From: Pseudooceanicola nanhaiensis
Lineage (GTDB): Bacteria; Pseudomonadota; Alphaproteobacteria; Rhodobacterales; Rhodobacteraceae
DNA length: 64,000 bases
Reading direction: 5' to 3'
NCBI RefSeq assembly: GCF_020171315.1
Contig: NZ_JAIUZP010000001.1
Coordinates: 62,001 to 126,000, forward strand
Under the pieces are notes generated by a model. That model had not been told where the DNA came from. It did not search any database and was given only the letters and a program-made list of their open reading frames with translations. The stretch's first letter is position 1. Every line of letters starts with the position of its first letter. The position numbers were made by a program, and so were the translations under genes. This document shows positions 1 to 9,580 of this stretch, piece after piece.

Positions 1-1131
1 CAGGGGTTCCAGATGACCTCGGCGCCGATGCTGCCCAAGCATATCCTCGAGACGCTGGACGTCTCGGACCGGCAGGCGCTGATCAACTCCTCGCTCACCT
101 CCGAGCCGATCGGCACCGGCCCGTTCAAGTTCAAGGAATGGGTGCATGGCGATCACATCACCCTGACCCGCAACCCGGATTACTGGCAGGCGGGCCTGCC
201 CTGCCTCGACAACATCGTGATGCGCTCGATCCCCGACGGGGTGGCCCGCGGCATCGCGCTTGAAAACGGCGAGATCGACCTGCTGCCGATGAACTCGGTG
301 CTCGACAGCGATATCGCGCGCTTCGAAGACATGGACAGCCTCGAAGTCAGTATGCGCGGCGACGAAGGTCTGGGCGGGATCATCTGGCTTGACGTGAACA
401 ACCGCGAAGAGCCGCTCTCCGATCCGATGGTCCGCAAGGCGATCAGCCTGTCGCTGGACCGCGAAACCATCCGCGACGTGATCTGGTATGGCTATGGCGT
501 TCCGGCACGTGGTCCGCTCGTCTCGACCAACCCGTTCTTCAACGAGAAACTGCCCGAGCTGGAGTTCGACCTCGAGAAGGCGGCGGCGCTGCTGGACGAG
601 GCCGGTTATCCCGCTGATGCGAACGGCCACCGCTTCACCATCACGCAACGCGCACTGCCCAACGGTGAGAAGTTCATCCGCCTTGCCGAATACGTGCGCC
701 AGCAACTGGGCAAGGTGGGGATCGAGGCCAAGATCGAAACCTCGGACTACGCCGGTTGGCTGAAGTCGGTCTTCACCGACTACAACTACGGCATCACCAG
801 CACCTCGACCGACAACCGGAACGATCCGACGATCGGCACGGGGCGGCGCTTCCACACCAAGAACATCAAGGTCGGCGCGACCTTCGAGAACGCCGGCGCC
901 TACTCGAACCCCGAGGTGGACCGCCTGTTCGACGAGGGCGCAGTGGCCCCGACCCGCGAGGCCCGCAAGGCGATCTTCGACGAGGTTCAGGAGATCCTCG
1001 TGGACGATATGCCCGTCGTCTACCTGCTGGAGATCCCCCGCGTTTCGGTCTGGAACGCCAAGGTGCACGGCCTGATCACCAACGGGATCTCGTTCTACGA
1101 CAACTGGGCCAAGGTCTACAAAGAGGAGTAA
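1..1131 (+). CDS. Peptide-type ABC transporter substrate-binding protein (partial, 5' end missing)
   Basis: The reading frame is open from base 1, so the N-terminus and any signal peptide lie outside the window. About 376 residues are visible. The text matches the C-terminal two thirds of a family 5 solute-binding protein (DppA/OppA type): a stretch reading GTGPFKFKEW followed by TLTRNPDYW near visible residue 40, which is a typical landmark of this family. The protein would act in the periplasm and hand a peptide or similar ligand to the permeases that follow. The next gene starts six bases after its stop, so this is the first gene of a five-gene importer operon. The ligand cannot be read from the sequence; many family 5 proteins bind peptides, others bind nickel, opines or sugars. 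Confidence 0.93.
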   Translation, partial: QGFQMTSAPMLPKHILETLDVSDRQALINSSLTSEPIGTGPFKFKEWVHGDHITLTRNPDYWQAGLPCLDNIVMRSIPDGVARGIALENGEIDLLPMNSVLDSDIARFEDMDSLEVSMRGDEGLGGIIWLDVNNREEPLSDPMVRKAISLSLDRETIRDVIWYGYGVPARGPLVSTNPFFNEKLPELEFDLEKAAALLDEAGYPADANGHRFTITQRALPNGEKFIRLAEYVRQQLGKVGIEAKIETSDYAGWLKSVFTDYNYGITSTSTDNRNDPTIGTGRRFHTKNIKVGATFENAGAYSNPEVDRLFDEGAVAPTREARKAIFDEVQEILVDDMPVVYLLEIPRVSVWNAKVHGLITNGISFYDNWAKVYKEE

Positions 1132-1137
1132 TCCGGA

Positions 1138-2127
1138 ATGGCCTTCAGCATCCCGCCCTTCCTGCAGTTCATGTTCCGGCGTGTCCTGCAGATCATCCCG
1201 GTGGTCATCGCGATCGCCGCGCTGAACTTCCTCCTGCTCAGCCTCGCGCCGGGCGACGCGGCCGACGTGATCTCGGCCAACAATGGCGGCGCCAGCGCCG
1301 AGGAGGTGCAGGCCCTGCGTGAATCCCTTGGCCTCGACCGGCCGATGATCGTGCAGTTCTTCAGCTACATGGGCGGGGTGCTGACCCTTGATCTGGGGCA
1401 GTCCTACGTGCGGGGCATGCCCGTGCTGGACCTCGTGATGTCACGGGTTCCGGCGACCCTGCTGCTGATGGTGACCTCGCTGGCGCTTGCGGTGCTGGCG
1501 GGGATCCTCCTCGGCATCCTGTCCTCGACCCGCTACGGCAGCCTGCTCGACCGGGTGATGAGCATCATCTCCCTGTTGCTCTATTCCACGCCGCATTTCT
1601 GGCTGGCGCTGATGATGATCGTCTTCTTCTCGGTGCATCTCGGGCTTCTGCCCTCGGGCAACATCGCGACGATCGGCGGGGATTTCAGTTTCCTTGGCCG
1701 GGTCTGGGACGTCTTCGTCCACCTGATCCTGCCGGCGGTGACGATGGCCATGTTCTATATCGCCGTCTACATGCGGCTGATGCGCTCCTCCATGCTGGAG
1801 GTGCTGGACCTGGACTATATCACCGCCGCCCGTGCCCGGGGCGCGAGCGAGAAGAAGATCGCCTACAGCCACGCGGCGCGCAACGCGCTGCTGCCCGTGG
1901 TCACGCTGGCCGGTGTCCAGATCGGCCACGCCCTCGGCGGGTCCGTCCTGATCGAAACGGTCTTCGGCTGGCCCGGGCTGGGGCGGCTCGTCTACGAATC
2001 CCTGCTGGAGCGCGACACCAACACGCTGATGGGGATCCTCGTCGTGTCCTCCGTGCTCGTGATCGTGGTCTCGCTCTGCATCGACCTCGTCTGCGGGCTG
2101 CTCGACCCGCGCATCGTCCACAAGTGA
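1138..2127 (+). CDS. ABC transporter permease, DppB/OppB type
   Basis: A 329-residue inner-membrane protein with an N-terminal membrane helix (FLQFMFRRVLQIIPVVIAIAA) and about five further helices in the C-terminal half, the layout of the DppB/OppB permease family. The EAA-type cytoplasmic loop that contacts the ATPase is visible as DYITAARARGAS near residue 222. It would form half of the membrane channel with the next gene. It begins six bases after the binding-protein stop and ends seven bases before the next start. Length and order agree with dppBCDF-type operons. The ligand is unknown. Confidence 0.93.
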   Translation: MAFSIPPFLQFMFRRVLQIIPVVIAIAALNFLLLSLAPGDAADVISANNGGASAEEVQALRESLGLDRPMIVQFFSYMGGVLTLDLGQSYVRGMPVLDLVMSRVPATLLLMVTSLALAVLAGILLGILSSTRYGSLLDRVMSIISLLLYSTPHFWLALMMIVFFSVHLGLLPSGNIATIGGDFSFLGRVWDVFVHLILPAVTMAMFYIAVYMRLMRSSMLEVLDLDYITAARARGASEKKIAYSHAARNALLPVVTLAGVQIGHALGGSVLIETVFGWPGLGRLVYESLLERDTNTLMGILVVSSVLVIVVSLCIDLVCGLLDPRIVHK

Positions 2128-2134
2128 GGCCCTG

Positions 2135-2971
2135 ATGTCCCGTTCCTCGGATTTCCTGCGCCGGCTGTTTTCCAGCTGGACCACCGCCCTCGGGGCCGTG
2201 CTGCTTTTCATCATCGTCGTGGCCGCCATCTTCGGCCCGATCGTCTATACCGTCGACCCGTTCGAGATGCTGGGCCGCCCGGCGCAGCTGCCCTCGGCCC
2301 GGTTCCCGCTGGGCACCGATGTCTCGGGCCGCGATATCCTCGCAGGCATTCTCAACGGCGCGCGGGTCAGCCTGATCGTCGGCCTTGCCGCCAGCCTCGG
2401 GGCCACGCTGATCGGCATCGTCATCGGCGCGCTCTCGGGCTACTTCGGCGGGCTGATCGACGATACGCTGATGCGGATCACGGATTTCTTCCTGACCGTG
2501 CCGAACTTCGTGCTGCTGCTGGTCATCGTGTCGGTCTTCACCTCGACGATCGAGGTGATCACGCTGGCCATCGCCTTCGTCTCCTGGCCCTCGGTGGCGC
2601 GCCTCGTGCGCAGCGAATTCGCCTCGCATGCCAGCCGCGAATACGTCCACGCCTGCCGTGGCCTCGGCATGTCGCACATGGAGATCATGGGCCGCCAGAT
2701 CCTGCCGAACGTCATGGCGCCGATCATCGTCGTCTCCTCGCTCATGGTGGCCAGCGCCATCCTGACCGAGGCCGGGCTGTCCTTCCTCGGTCTCAGCGAC
2801 CCTGACATCGTGTCCTGGGGCTACATGATCGGGGTCGGGCGCACCGTGCTGCGCAGCGCCTGGTGGATGGCTGCCATCCCCGGCGTGATGATCGTGCTTG
2901 CCGTCCTCGCCATCAACCTCGTCGGCGAGGGGCTCAACGATGCCCTCAATCCCCGGATGCGCCAACGATGA
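2135..2971 (+). CDS. ABC transporter permease, DppC/OppC type
   Basis: A 278-residue inner-membrane permease with an N-terminal helix (residues about 15-35), a periplasmic segment containing FPLGTDVSGRDILAGILNGARVS (the conserved 'LGTDxxGRD' landmark of DppC-type proteins) and about five C-terminal helices. The EAA loop appears as REYVHACRGLGMS around residue 168. It pairs with the preceding permease. Its stop codon overlaps the start of the first ATPase gene in an ATGA arrangement at 2968-2971, so translation of the two is probably coupled. Confidence 0.93.
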   Translation: MSRSSDFLRRLFSSWTTALGAVLLFIIVVAAIFGPIVYTVDPFEMLGRPAQLPSARFPLGTDVSGRDILAGILNGARVSLIVGLAASLGATLIGIVIGALSGYFGGLIDDTLMRITDFFLTVPNFVLLLVIVSVFTSTIEVITLAIAFVSWPSVARLVRSEFASHASREYVHACRGLGMSHMEIMGRQILPNVMAPIIVVSSLMVASAILTEAGLSFLGLSDPDIVSWGYMIGVGRTVLRSAWWMAAIPGVMIVLAVLAINLVGEGLNDALNPRMRQR

Positions 2972-3945
2972 CTTCCCTGCTTACCGTCAAATCCCTCTGT
3001 GTCGGCTTCCCGGGCAAGCGCGGCGTGCTGCCTGCGGTCGAGGACCTCGATTTCCACATCGCCCCCGGCGAGACGCTGGCCATCGTGGGCGAATCCGGCT
3101 CCGGCAAGAGCACCGCGGCGCTGTCCATCCCGGGCCTTCTCTCGCGGTCGAGCCGCCCTGTCGTGTCGGGCAGCGTGCGCTTCGAGGGACAGGAGATGCT
3201 GAACATGCCCGACCGCAAGCTGGCGCGGATGCGCGGGCCGGACGTGGGCATGATCTTTCAGGATCCCTCCACCTCGCTGAACCCGGTCTTCACCATCGGG
3301 CGCCAGATCTGCGAGCCTCTGCGCACCCACATGGGGCTGGATGCCCGTGCGGCCGAGGCGCGGGCCATCGAACTGCTGGAACTGGTCAAGGTCTCGGCCC
3401 CCGAGCAGCGGCTGGCGCAGTATCCGCACAACCTGTCCGGGGGGATGCGGCAGCGGGTGATGATCGCCATTGCCCTTGCCTGTTCGCCCCGGCTGCTGAT
3501 CGCGGATGAACCGACCACCGCGCTGGACGTCACGGTGCAGGCACAGGTGCTGCGCCTGATCAGCGGCTTGCAGAAGTCGCTGGGCATGGCCGTGCTGCTG
3601 ATCACCCATGACCTTGGCGTGGTCTGGGAAACCGCGGATCGCGTCATCGTCATGTACGCCGGGCGCAAGGTGGAGGAGGGGCCGGTCCGGCGCATCCTGT
3701 CGCAGCCCAGCCACCCCTACACCGAGGGCCTGCTGCGCGCCGCGCGCAAGGAAGGCCGCGACGGCTTCCTGACCGAGATCCCGGGCGTCGTGCCGCCGCC
3801 GCACCAGCGCCCGCCCGGCTGCGCCTTCGAGCCGCGCTGCGCCCGTGCGATTGCGGCCTGCCGCGCCGCCGTGCCGGCGATCCGCTCCACCGGCCCCGGT
3901 CAGGTCGCCGCATGTATTCGAGCCGAGGAAGGGCAGCCCGCATGA
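2968..3945 (+). CDS. ABC transporter ATP-binding protein, DppD/OppD type
   Basis: A 325-residue ATPase. Walker A is GESGSGKS at residues 41-48, the Q-loop lies in IFQDPSTSLNPV, the signature is LSGGMRQR, and Walker B is LLIADEP. The C-terminal segment with a PPGCAFEPRC cysteine-containing motif is the oligopeptide/dipeptide transporter C-terminal region. The start at 2968 is chosen because it gives the ATGA overlap with the upstream permease and the typical MTSLLTVKSL N-terminus. A longer frame from 2863 would overlap the permease by more than 100 bases and has no family similarity. It energises import together with the next gene. Confidence 0.94.
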   Translation: MTSLLTVKSLCVGFPGKRGVLPAVEDLDFHIAPGETLAIVGESGSGKSTAALSIPGLLSRSSRPVVSGSVRFEGQEMLNMPDRKLARMRGPDVGMIFQDPSTSLNPVFTIGRQICEPLRTHMGLDARAAEARAIELLELVKVSAPEQRLAQYPHNLSGGMRQRVMIAIALACSPRLLIADEPTTALDVTVQAQVLRLISGLQKSLGMAVLLITHDLGVVWETADRVIVMYAGRKVEEGPVRRILSQPSHPYTEGLLRAARKEGRDGFLTEIPGVVPPPHQRPPGCAFEPRCARAIAACRAAVPAIRSTGPGQVAACIRAEEGQPA

Positions 3946-4949
3946 CACTGCTGAAAGTACACAAGCTGGTCCGTCACTTCCCGGTGTCGCGCGGCTTCGG
4001 CTCCTCCGCCATCGTGCGGGCGGTGGATGGTGTCGATCTGGAGATCGCCCCGGGCGAGACGCTGGCGATCGTCGGGGAGTCGGGCTGCGGGAAGTCGTCG
4101 CTGGCGCGGTGCGTGGCCGGTCTGGACACTGCCACATCGGGCAAGGTCGAGGTCGAAGGCACCGACAGCGCCGATATGCTGACCGCCGATCCGATGCGGT
4201 TTCGTCGCAGCATCCAGATGGTCTTTCAGGATCCCTATTCCAGCGTGAACCCGCGCCGCCGCATCGGCGAGATCATCGGCGACGGCCTGCGGCTGCACAA
4301 GCTGGTGCCCCGGGCGCAGCGCGCCGAGCGGGTGCGCGAGCTGCTGGAGCAGGTGGGCCTCGCCGCGGATTACGCCGACCGCTATCCGCACGAGCTATCC
4401 GGCGGCCAGCGGCAGCGGGTTTCCATCGCGCGGGCGCTTGCCGTGAACCCCCGGCTGATCGTCTGCGACGAGCCGGTCTCGGCGCTGGACGTGTCGGTGC
4501 AGGCGCAGGTGATGAACCTTCTGGTTCGGCTCCAGCGCGATCACGGGGTGGCCTATCTCTTCATCTCCCACGACCTCGCTCTCGTACGGCACATCGCCCA
4601 CAAGGTGGCGGTGATGTACCTCGGGCAGGTCGTCGAAAGCGGCGATGCCGCGATCTTCGATCAGGGGTTCCTGCATCCCTACGCGCAGAGCCTCTTTGAC
4701 GCCGCCCCGCGGATCGGCCGCCCGGAGGGAGAGGAGGTTGAACTGCTGGAAGGCGATGTGCCAAGCCCGATCAGCCCGCCCTCGGGGTGCCGCTTCCACA
4801 CGCGGTGTCCGCAGACAATCGACCGCTGCAAGGTCGAGGCCCCGGACCTGCGGCCCGTTGCGGGGCGCGACGTGCGCTGTCACCGGGCCGAGGAGATGCT
4901 GGCCCGCATGATGCCGCCACAGGCGGAGGCGGCCTTCGGCACGGGCTGA
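3942..4949 (+). CDS. ABC transporter ATP-binding protein, DppF/OppF type
   Basis: A 335-residue ATPase, the second of the pair. Walker A GESGCGKS is at residues 45-52, the signature is LSGGQRQR and Walker B is LIVCDEP. The C-terminal peptide-transporter extension includes PPSGCRFHTRC. Start 3942 overlaps the preceding stop as ATGA (3942-3945), giving MTLLKVHKLVRHFPV, a standard DppF N-terminus; an in-frame ATG at 3912 lies inside the previous gene. This is the last gene of the ABC operon and it converges on the NRAMP gene 45 bases downstream. Confidence 0.94.
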   Translation: MTLLKVHKLVRHFPVSRGFGSSAIVRAVDGVDLEIAPGETLAIVGESGCGKSSLARCVAGLDTATSGKVEVEGTDSADMLTADPMRFRRSIQMVFQDPYSSVNPRRRIGEIIGDGLRLHKLVPRAQRAERVRELLEQVGLAADYADRYPHELSGGQRQRVSIARALAVNPRLIVCDEPVSALDVSVQAQVMNLLVRLQRDHGVAYLFISHDLALVRHIAHKVAVMYLGQVVESGDAAIFDQGFLHPYAQSLFDAAPRIGRPEGEEVELLEGDVPSPISPPSGCRFHTRCPQTIDRCKVEAPDLRPVAGRDVRCHRAEEMLARMMPPQAEAAFGTG

Positions 4950-4994
4950 CGGTCCGGCCGGAGGGGCAGGCGGTCGCCGGTCTGCGCGGCGGCC

Positions 4995-6281
4995 CTACTC
5001 TGCGAGGAAGGGGATCGGCAGGCCGAAGGTCTGGGCCAGCAGCACGAAGTTGAGGCCCAGCACCACGACCGCCCCCAGAAGCGCCCCGATGCGCAGCAGC
5101 GGCCCGGCGACGAAGGTGCCCATGATGTCCGGGCGCGAGACGAAGATGATCAGCGCGATCATCGGGACCGGCAGGGCGATCGACAGGATGACCTGCGACA
5201 GCACGAGCGCATCGGTCGCGTTGTAGCCAAGCGCGACGACGGCGAAGGCCGGCGCCATGGTGACGAGGCGGCGCAGCCAGATCGGCACGCGCACATGCAG
5301 GAAGCCCTGCATGATCATCTGCCCTGCCATGGTGCCCACGACCGAGCTCGACACCCCCGAGGTGATCAGCGAGACGAGGAACACCGCGGCGGCGGCAGAC
5401 CCCAGAAGCGGGGTCAGCAGGTGGTAAGCGTTCTCGATCTCGGCCACTTCGCTGTGGCCGCTGTGGAAGGCCGAGGCCGCCATCATCACCATGGCCATGT
5501 TGACCATGCCCGCGATGGCAAGCGCGACCACGACCTCGATGTTGGAGAACCGCAGAACGCGACGGCGGTCGTCCTCGTTGCGCAGGGTCGCGCGGGATTG
5601 CGTCAGTCCCGAGTGGAGGTAGACCGCATGGGGCATCACGGTGGCCCCGATGATCCCCACGGCAATGGTCAGGGCCTGCGCGTCGGGCATCCGGGGGGTG
5701 ATCAGCCCCGTGCCCGCGGCGGGCCAGTCGATCGGGGCGAGAAAGATCTCGACGAGGTAGCACAGGCTGATGATGCCGATCATCGTTCCGATGATCAGCT
5801 CCATGGGCCGGAAGCCCTGCCGCTCGAAGATCAGGATGCCATAGGTCACGATGGCCGTGACGACCATGCCCCAGAACAGCGGGATGCCGAACAGCAGGGC
5901 AAGGCCGATCGCGCCGCCGAGGAACTCGGCCAGGTCGGTGGCCATGGCCGCAACCTCGCTGACGGCCCACATGACCCAGACCACGGGGCGCGGAAAGTGA
6001 TCGCGCGACATCTCGGCAAGGTTGCGGCCCGTCACGATGCCCAGCCGGGCCGACAGCGCCTGGAACATCATGGCGATCAGGTTGGCCAGCAGCACCACCC
6101 AGAGCAGCGTGTAGCCATAGCCCGCGCCGGCCTGGATGTTTGTGGCGTAGTTGCCGGGATCGACATAGGCGATGGAGGCGATCACCGCGGGGCCGACGAA
6201 GAGCAGCCGGCTGAACAGGCCGTGACGCTCGCCGGCGAGGACGGCGGCCATGCCACGGCGGGTGCGTTCGGTGCTGTTCAT
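4995..6281 (-). CDS. mntH: NRAMP-family divalent metal (Mn2+/Fe2+) transporter
   Basis: A 428-residue integral membrane protein of the NRAMP family, proton-coupled importers of Mn2+ and Fe2+. Two metal-site motifs are intact: DPGN at residues 41-44 (in IAYVDPGNYATNIQ) and MPH at 216-218 (in ATVMPHAVYLHS). About eleven membrane helices are expected. The start at 6281 gives MNSTERTRRG; a longer frame from 6386 adds 35 residues without family character. The gene stands alone between the ABC operon and the arsenic operon. I looked for a Mur-type inverted repeat in the roughly 145 bases upstream and found none that convinces me. Confidence 0.93.
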   Translation of the reverse strand: MNSTERTRRGMAAVLAGERHGLFSRLLFVGPAVIASIAYVDPGNYATNIQAGAGYGYTLLWVVLLANLIAMMFQALSARLGIVTGRNLAEMSRDHFPRPVVWVMWAVSEVAAMATDLAEFLGGAIGLALLFGIPLFWGMVVTAIVTYGILIFERQGFRPMELIIGTMIGIISLCYLVEIFLAPIDWPAAGTGLITPRMPDAQALTIAVGIIGATVMPHAVYLHSGLTQSRATLRNEDDRRRVLRFSNIEVVVALAIAGMVNMAMVMMAASAFHSGHSEVAEIENAYHLLTPLLGSAAAAVFLVSLITSGVSSSVVGTMAGQMIMQGFLHVRVPIWLRRLVTMAPAFAVVALGYNATDALVLSQVILSIALPVPMIALIIFVSRPDIMGTFVAGPLLRIGALLGAVVVLGLNFVLLAQTFGLPIPFLAE

Positions 6282-6428
6282 CTTGCGTCTTCCGGCTCTT
6301 GTCGCGCGACAGCTAGCGGGGGAGCGGGGCGAAGTGCAATGCGGCAGGTTTGAATGTCGCGGGAATGTGGCTGCAAAATCTGCCACATCGCCCCGGCCGC
6401 GCCCGTTTCTACGCCACGCCGCCGGGGA

Positions 6429-7700
6429 TCAGGCCGCGGCGGGGGGCTCATCTGTCAGGCGGCCGGAGAAGAGGGCCGACAGCGCCACCATGATCGCGGC
6501 GGTGAGCAGCACGAGCGACAGGCCCCCGATCTGGTAGGTCACCCCGGAGAGCAGCGTGCCCAGCAGGCGGCCGCCCGCGTTCGCCATGTAGTAGAAGCCC
6601 ACGTCCATCGTGACCCGCTCGCTGCGGGAGAAGGCGAGGATGAGGTAGGAGTGCAGCGCGGAGTTCACCGCGAAGAGCGCCCCGAAGGCCAGCAGCCCGG
6701 CGACGAGGGTGATCGTCAGCACCGGTGTCGGGCCCGGCGCGATGAAGACGGCCAACGTCAGGCCCGCCGGGATCACGCAGAGCGCCGCGGCCCAGCCCCG
6801 GGCCGCGCGGATCAGCTCTGCCTCGGGGCGCTGCGTTGCGCGCAGAATGCGCGGCGCACTGGCCTGTACCGCCCCGTAGAGGATGATCCACAGCGCCATG
6901 AAGGTGCCGATCAGGAAGAAGGCCGCGCGGTTGCCCGCCTCTGTCCCGTCCGAGAGGACGGCGTAGAAGTAGACCGGGATCCCCACCACGAACCAGACGT
7001 CCCGGGCACCGAACAGGAAGACCCGCGCGGCGGACAGCCAGTTCACGTTGGCGGATTTCGAGAAGACCTCGGAGAATTTCGCGCCCTTGCGGCCGCGGGG
7101 CAACCCGGCAGGCATGTAGAGCATGACCGCCACGAGGATCACGGCCAGAACCAGCGCCATGGCAAGCACGGCCCATGTGAAGCCCAGCGTGGCCAGCAGG
7201 GCGGCCCCCAGCAGGAAGCCCACGCCCTTCACCGCGTTCTTCGATCCGGTCAGCACCGCCACCCAGCGGAAGAGGCCACCGCCCTCCGCCGGGGCGAGCA
7301 ACTTGACCGCGGATTTCGAGGACATCTTGGCGAGGTCCTTTGCCACGCCGCTGGCCCCCTGCACGCACATGACGAAGGCCACCGAGGCGGCCGCGCTCCA
7401 CGCCGGGTCAAGCTGTGTCAGCGCCAGCAGGGCCACCACCTGCAGTGCGAGCCCGGCATAGAGCGTCGAGGTCAGGCCGAACCGCGCCGCGATCCAGCCC
7501 GCCGCGAGGTTGGTGACCATGCCCGCGATCTCGTAGAGCACGAAGAGATAGGCCAGCTGCACCGGCGAGAAGCCCAGCGTGTGGAAGTGCAGCAGCACGA
7601 GCATCCGCAAGGCGCCATCGGTGAGCATGAACGCCCAGTAGGCGGCGGTGACGGCGACATAGGCCGAAAGGCCGTCCTGCGGTTTGGTCTGGGCGGTCAT
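6429..7700 (-). CDS. arsJ: ArsJ organoarsenical efflux permease (MFS)
   Basis: A 423-residue MFS protein with about twelve membrane helices. ArsJ proteins are known to expel 1-arseno-3-phosphoglycerate, the unstable product made when GAPDH uses arsenate instead of phosphate. The assignment rests on its N-terminus (YVAVTAAYWAFMLTDGALRMLVLLHF), the MSSKSAVKLLAP stretch in the central loop, and its position directly after a GAPDH and an ArsR-ArsC fusion. It is the last gene of the arsenic operon, 51 bases after the GAPDH stop. It is inferred to confer arsenate resistance without reduction to arsenite. Confidence 0.9.
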   Translation of the reverse strand: MTAQTKPQDGLSAYVAVTAAYWAFMLTDGALRMLVLLHFHTLGFSPVQLAYLFVLYEIAGMVTNLAAGWIAARFGLTSTLYAGLALQVVALLALTQLDPAWSAAASVAFVMCVQGASGVAKDLAKMSSKSAVKLLAPAEGGGLFRWVAVLTGSKNAVKGVGFLLGAALLATLGFTWAVLAMALVLAVILVAVMLYMPAGLPRGRKGAKFSEVFSKSANVNWLSAARVFLFGARDVWFVVGIPVYFYAVLSDGTEAGNRAAFFLIGTFMALWIILYGAVQASAPRILRATQRPEAELIRAARGWAAALCVIPAGLTLAVFIAPGPTPVLTITLVAGLLAFGALFAVNSALHSYLILAFSRSERVTMDVGFYYMANAGGRLLGTLLSGVTYQIGGLSLVLLTAAIMVALSALFSGRLTDEPPAAA

Positions 7701-7751
7701 GAAAGCGTCTCGCGGGTCAGGAGGGGAGAGGGGCGTGCCGGTGGATGAGGG

Positions 7752-8750
7752 TCAGAGCGAGGCGCCGACCATCAGCGCCACGTCGACCAGCCGGTTGGCA
7801 TAGCCGTATTCGTTGTCGTACCAGGCGTAGATTTTCACCTGCGTGCCGTTGATCACCATCGTGGAGGGCGCGTCGATGATGCTGGAGCGCGGATCGTTGG
7901 TGTAATCGGTCGAGACGAGGGGCCGCGTCTCGTAGCCGAGGATGCCTTTCAGATCGCCATCGGCCGCGGCGGCGAAGGCGGCGTTCACCTCGTCTGCCGT
8001 CGTCTCGCGTTCGACCTCGAAGACGCAGTCGGTGAGCGAGGCATTGAGCAGCGGCACGCGCACCGCATGGCCGTTCAGCCGGCCCTTCAACTCGGGGTAG
8101 ATCAGCGTGATGGCCGTGGCCGAGCCGGTGGTCGTCGGGATCAGCGAGTTCAGCGCCGAACGGGCGCGGCGGAGGTCCTTGGCGGGCCGGTCCACGATGG
8201 TCTGGGTGTTGGTCACATCATGGATCGTGGTGATCGACCCGTGGCGGATGCCAAAGGTTTCGTGGATGACCTTCACCACCGGGGCGAGGCAGTTCGTCGT
8301 GCAGGAGGCCGCGGTGACGATGTGGTGCGCGGCGGGATCATAGGTGTCGTCGTTGACGCCATAGACGATGTTCGCCGTCGGGCCGTCCTTGACGGGGGCC
8401 GAAACGACGACCTTCTTCACGCCCGCGGCGAAATAGGGCGCAAGCTTGGCCTCGGTCTTGAAGACGCCGGTGCAGTCGATCACCACATCCACACCCTCCA
8501 GCGGCAGGGCCGAGAGGTCCTTGGTGCCGATGAACGGCAGGCGGGTGCCGTCGATGGTGACGCTGTCCGCGTCATGGGAAAAGGCGGCGGGCCAGCGGCC
8601 ATGCACCGTGTCGAATTCGAGAAGGTGGGCGTGCATCTCGGGATCGCCGACGGCGTCGTTGATCCATGCGATCTTTGCGCCGCTCTCGATCAGCGGGCGC
8701 AGGGCGAGTTTTCCCATCCGGCCGAGGCCGTTCAGTGCGTAGGTGGTCAT
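7752..8750 (-). CDS. ArsJ-associated glyceraldehyde-3-phosphate dehydrogenase
   Basis: A 332-residue GAPDH. The Rossmann start reads [15 protein letters not shown], and the catalytic cysteine is C150 in [11 protein letters not shown]. The C-terminal [15 protein letters not shown] is typical of the family. In arsenic operons such an enzyme makes 1-arseno-3-phosphoglycerate for ArsJ to export (established for arsJ-gapdh pairs). The N-terminal NGLGRMGK differs from the NGFGRIGR of glycolytic GAPDH, which fits the operon-specific subfamily. The start at 8750 overlaps the stop of the ArsR-ArsC gene as ATGA (8747-8750). A longer frame from 8975 lies inside that gene and is rejected. Confidence 0.92.
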   Translation of the reverse strand: MTTYALNGLGRMGKLALRPLIESGAKIAWINDAVGDPEMHAHLLEFDTVHGRWPAAFSHDADSVTIDGTRLPFIGTKDLSALPLEGVDVVIDCTGVFKTEAKLAPYFAAGVKKVVVSAPVKDGPTANIVYGVNDDTYDPAAHHIVTAASCTTNCLAPVVKVIHETFGIRHGSITTIHDVTNTQTIVDRPAKDLRRARSALNSLIPTTTGSATAITLIYPELKGRLNGHAVRVPLLNASLTDCVFEVERETTADEVNAAFAAAADGDLKGILGYETRPLVSTDYTNDPRSSIIDAPSTMVINGTQVKIYAWYDNEYGYANRLVDVALMVGASL

Positions 8751-9580
8751 TGGCTGTCCTTGGCGGGCGTGCGGCCGATCTCGTCGACGGCGGATTGAAG
8801 GGCGATCCGGTCGAGGCTCTCGACCGGGAGGGCGGCAAAGGCCTCGATCCGGCGCTTGAGGGCGCCATAGGCCTGCTGGAAGGCGAGCGCCTTTTCCGCA
8901 TCGGTGCCATCGGCCTTCACCGGGTCGGTCATGCCCCAGTGGCCGCTGATCGGCTGGCCTTCCCAGGCCGGGCATTCCTCGTTCGCGGCAAGGTCGCAGA
9001 CCGTGAAGACGAAATCGAGCTGCGGCGCGTCGGGGCCCGAGAATTCCAAGACGTTCTTGGCGCGCAGCACCGAGGTGTCATGCCCCTTGTCGGCGAGGAC
9101 CTGAAGCGCGAAGGGGTTCAGCTCCGAATAGGGGCGCGTGCCGGCGGAGAAGACATCAAACCGGTCGCCTGCGAGGTCCCGCAGGAGGGATTCGGCAAAG
9201 ATCGAGCGTGCGGAGTTCCCCACGCAGATGAAGAGGACGGTGTACTTGCGGTCAGTCATCGGGGCAGATCCTGTGATGAAGGGCAGGCAGAGGTCTGGGC
9301 GGGCACGACAGCAATCCGTGAACAGGCCGTCAAAGAGGTGACGTACGGCTGTCATGTCGATGGAGTAGAGGAGCGATGTCCCGGCGCGATCCTGAAGGAC
9401 CAGCCCCGCGCGATGCAGCGCGGCGAGGTAGGTCGACATCGTGCTGGCCTTGATGCCGAGCACGGTGGCCAGTTCCCCGGCGGGCACGCGGTCGGGGTAC
9501 CGGCGCATCAGCAGCCGGAACACCGCGAGGCGCTGCGGATGGCCCAGGGTCGTGAGGATATCGGGAATCGTGTTTTTCAT
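8747..9580 (-). CDS. ArsR-ArsC fusion: arsenic-responsive repressor joined to arsenate reductase
   Basis: A 277-residue two-domain protein. Residues 1-100 are an ArsR/SmtB winged helix; a cluster of cysteines at C90, C91 and C98 near the end of the domain resembles the C-terminal three-Cys As(III) site of some ArsR proteins. Residues about 112-265 are a thioredoxin-coupled ArsC of the low-molecular-weight phosphatase fold: the P-loop CVGNSAR is at 119-125 and the second and third redox cysteines are C195 and C203, followed by HWGMTDP. All three catalytic cysteines are therefore present. The fusion is the first gene of the operon. Its start codon touches an inverted repeat, and there is no evident ribosome binding site before it, so a leaderless mRNA is possible. 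Confidence 0.93.
   Translation of the reverse strand: MKNTIPDILTTLGHPQRLAVFRLLMRRYPDRVPAGELATVLGIKASTMSTYLAALHRAGLVLQDRAGTSLLYSIDMTAVRHLFDGLFTDCCRARPDLCLPFITGSAPMTDRKYTVLFICVGNSARSIFAESLLRDLAGDRFDVFSAGTRPYSELNPFALQVLADKGHDTSVLRAKNVLEFSGPDAPQLDFVFTVCDLAANEECPAWEGQPISGHWGMTDPVKADGTDAEKALAFQQAYGALKRRIEAFAALPVESLDRIALQSAVDEIGRTPAKDSQ

Noticed and set aside
6282..6428. Mur or Fur box before mntH
   Set aside because: I found no inverted repeat near TGCAAT in this stretch that matches a known metalloregulator site.
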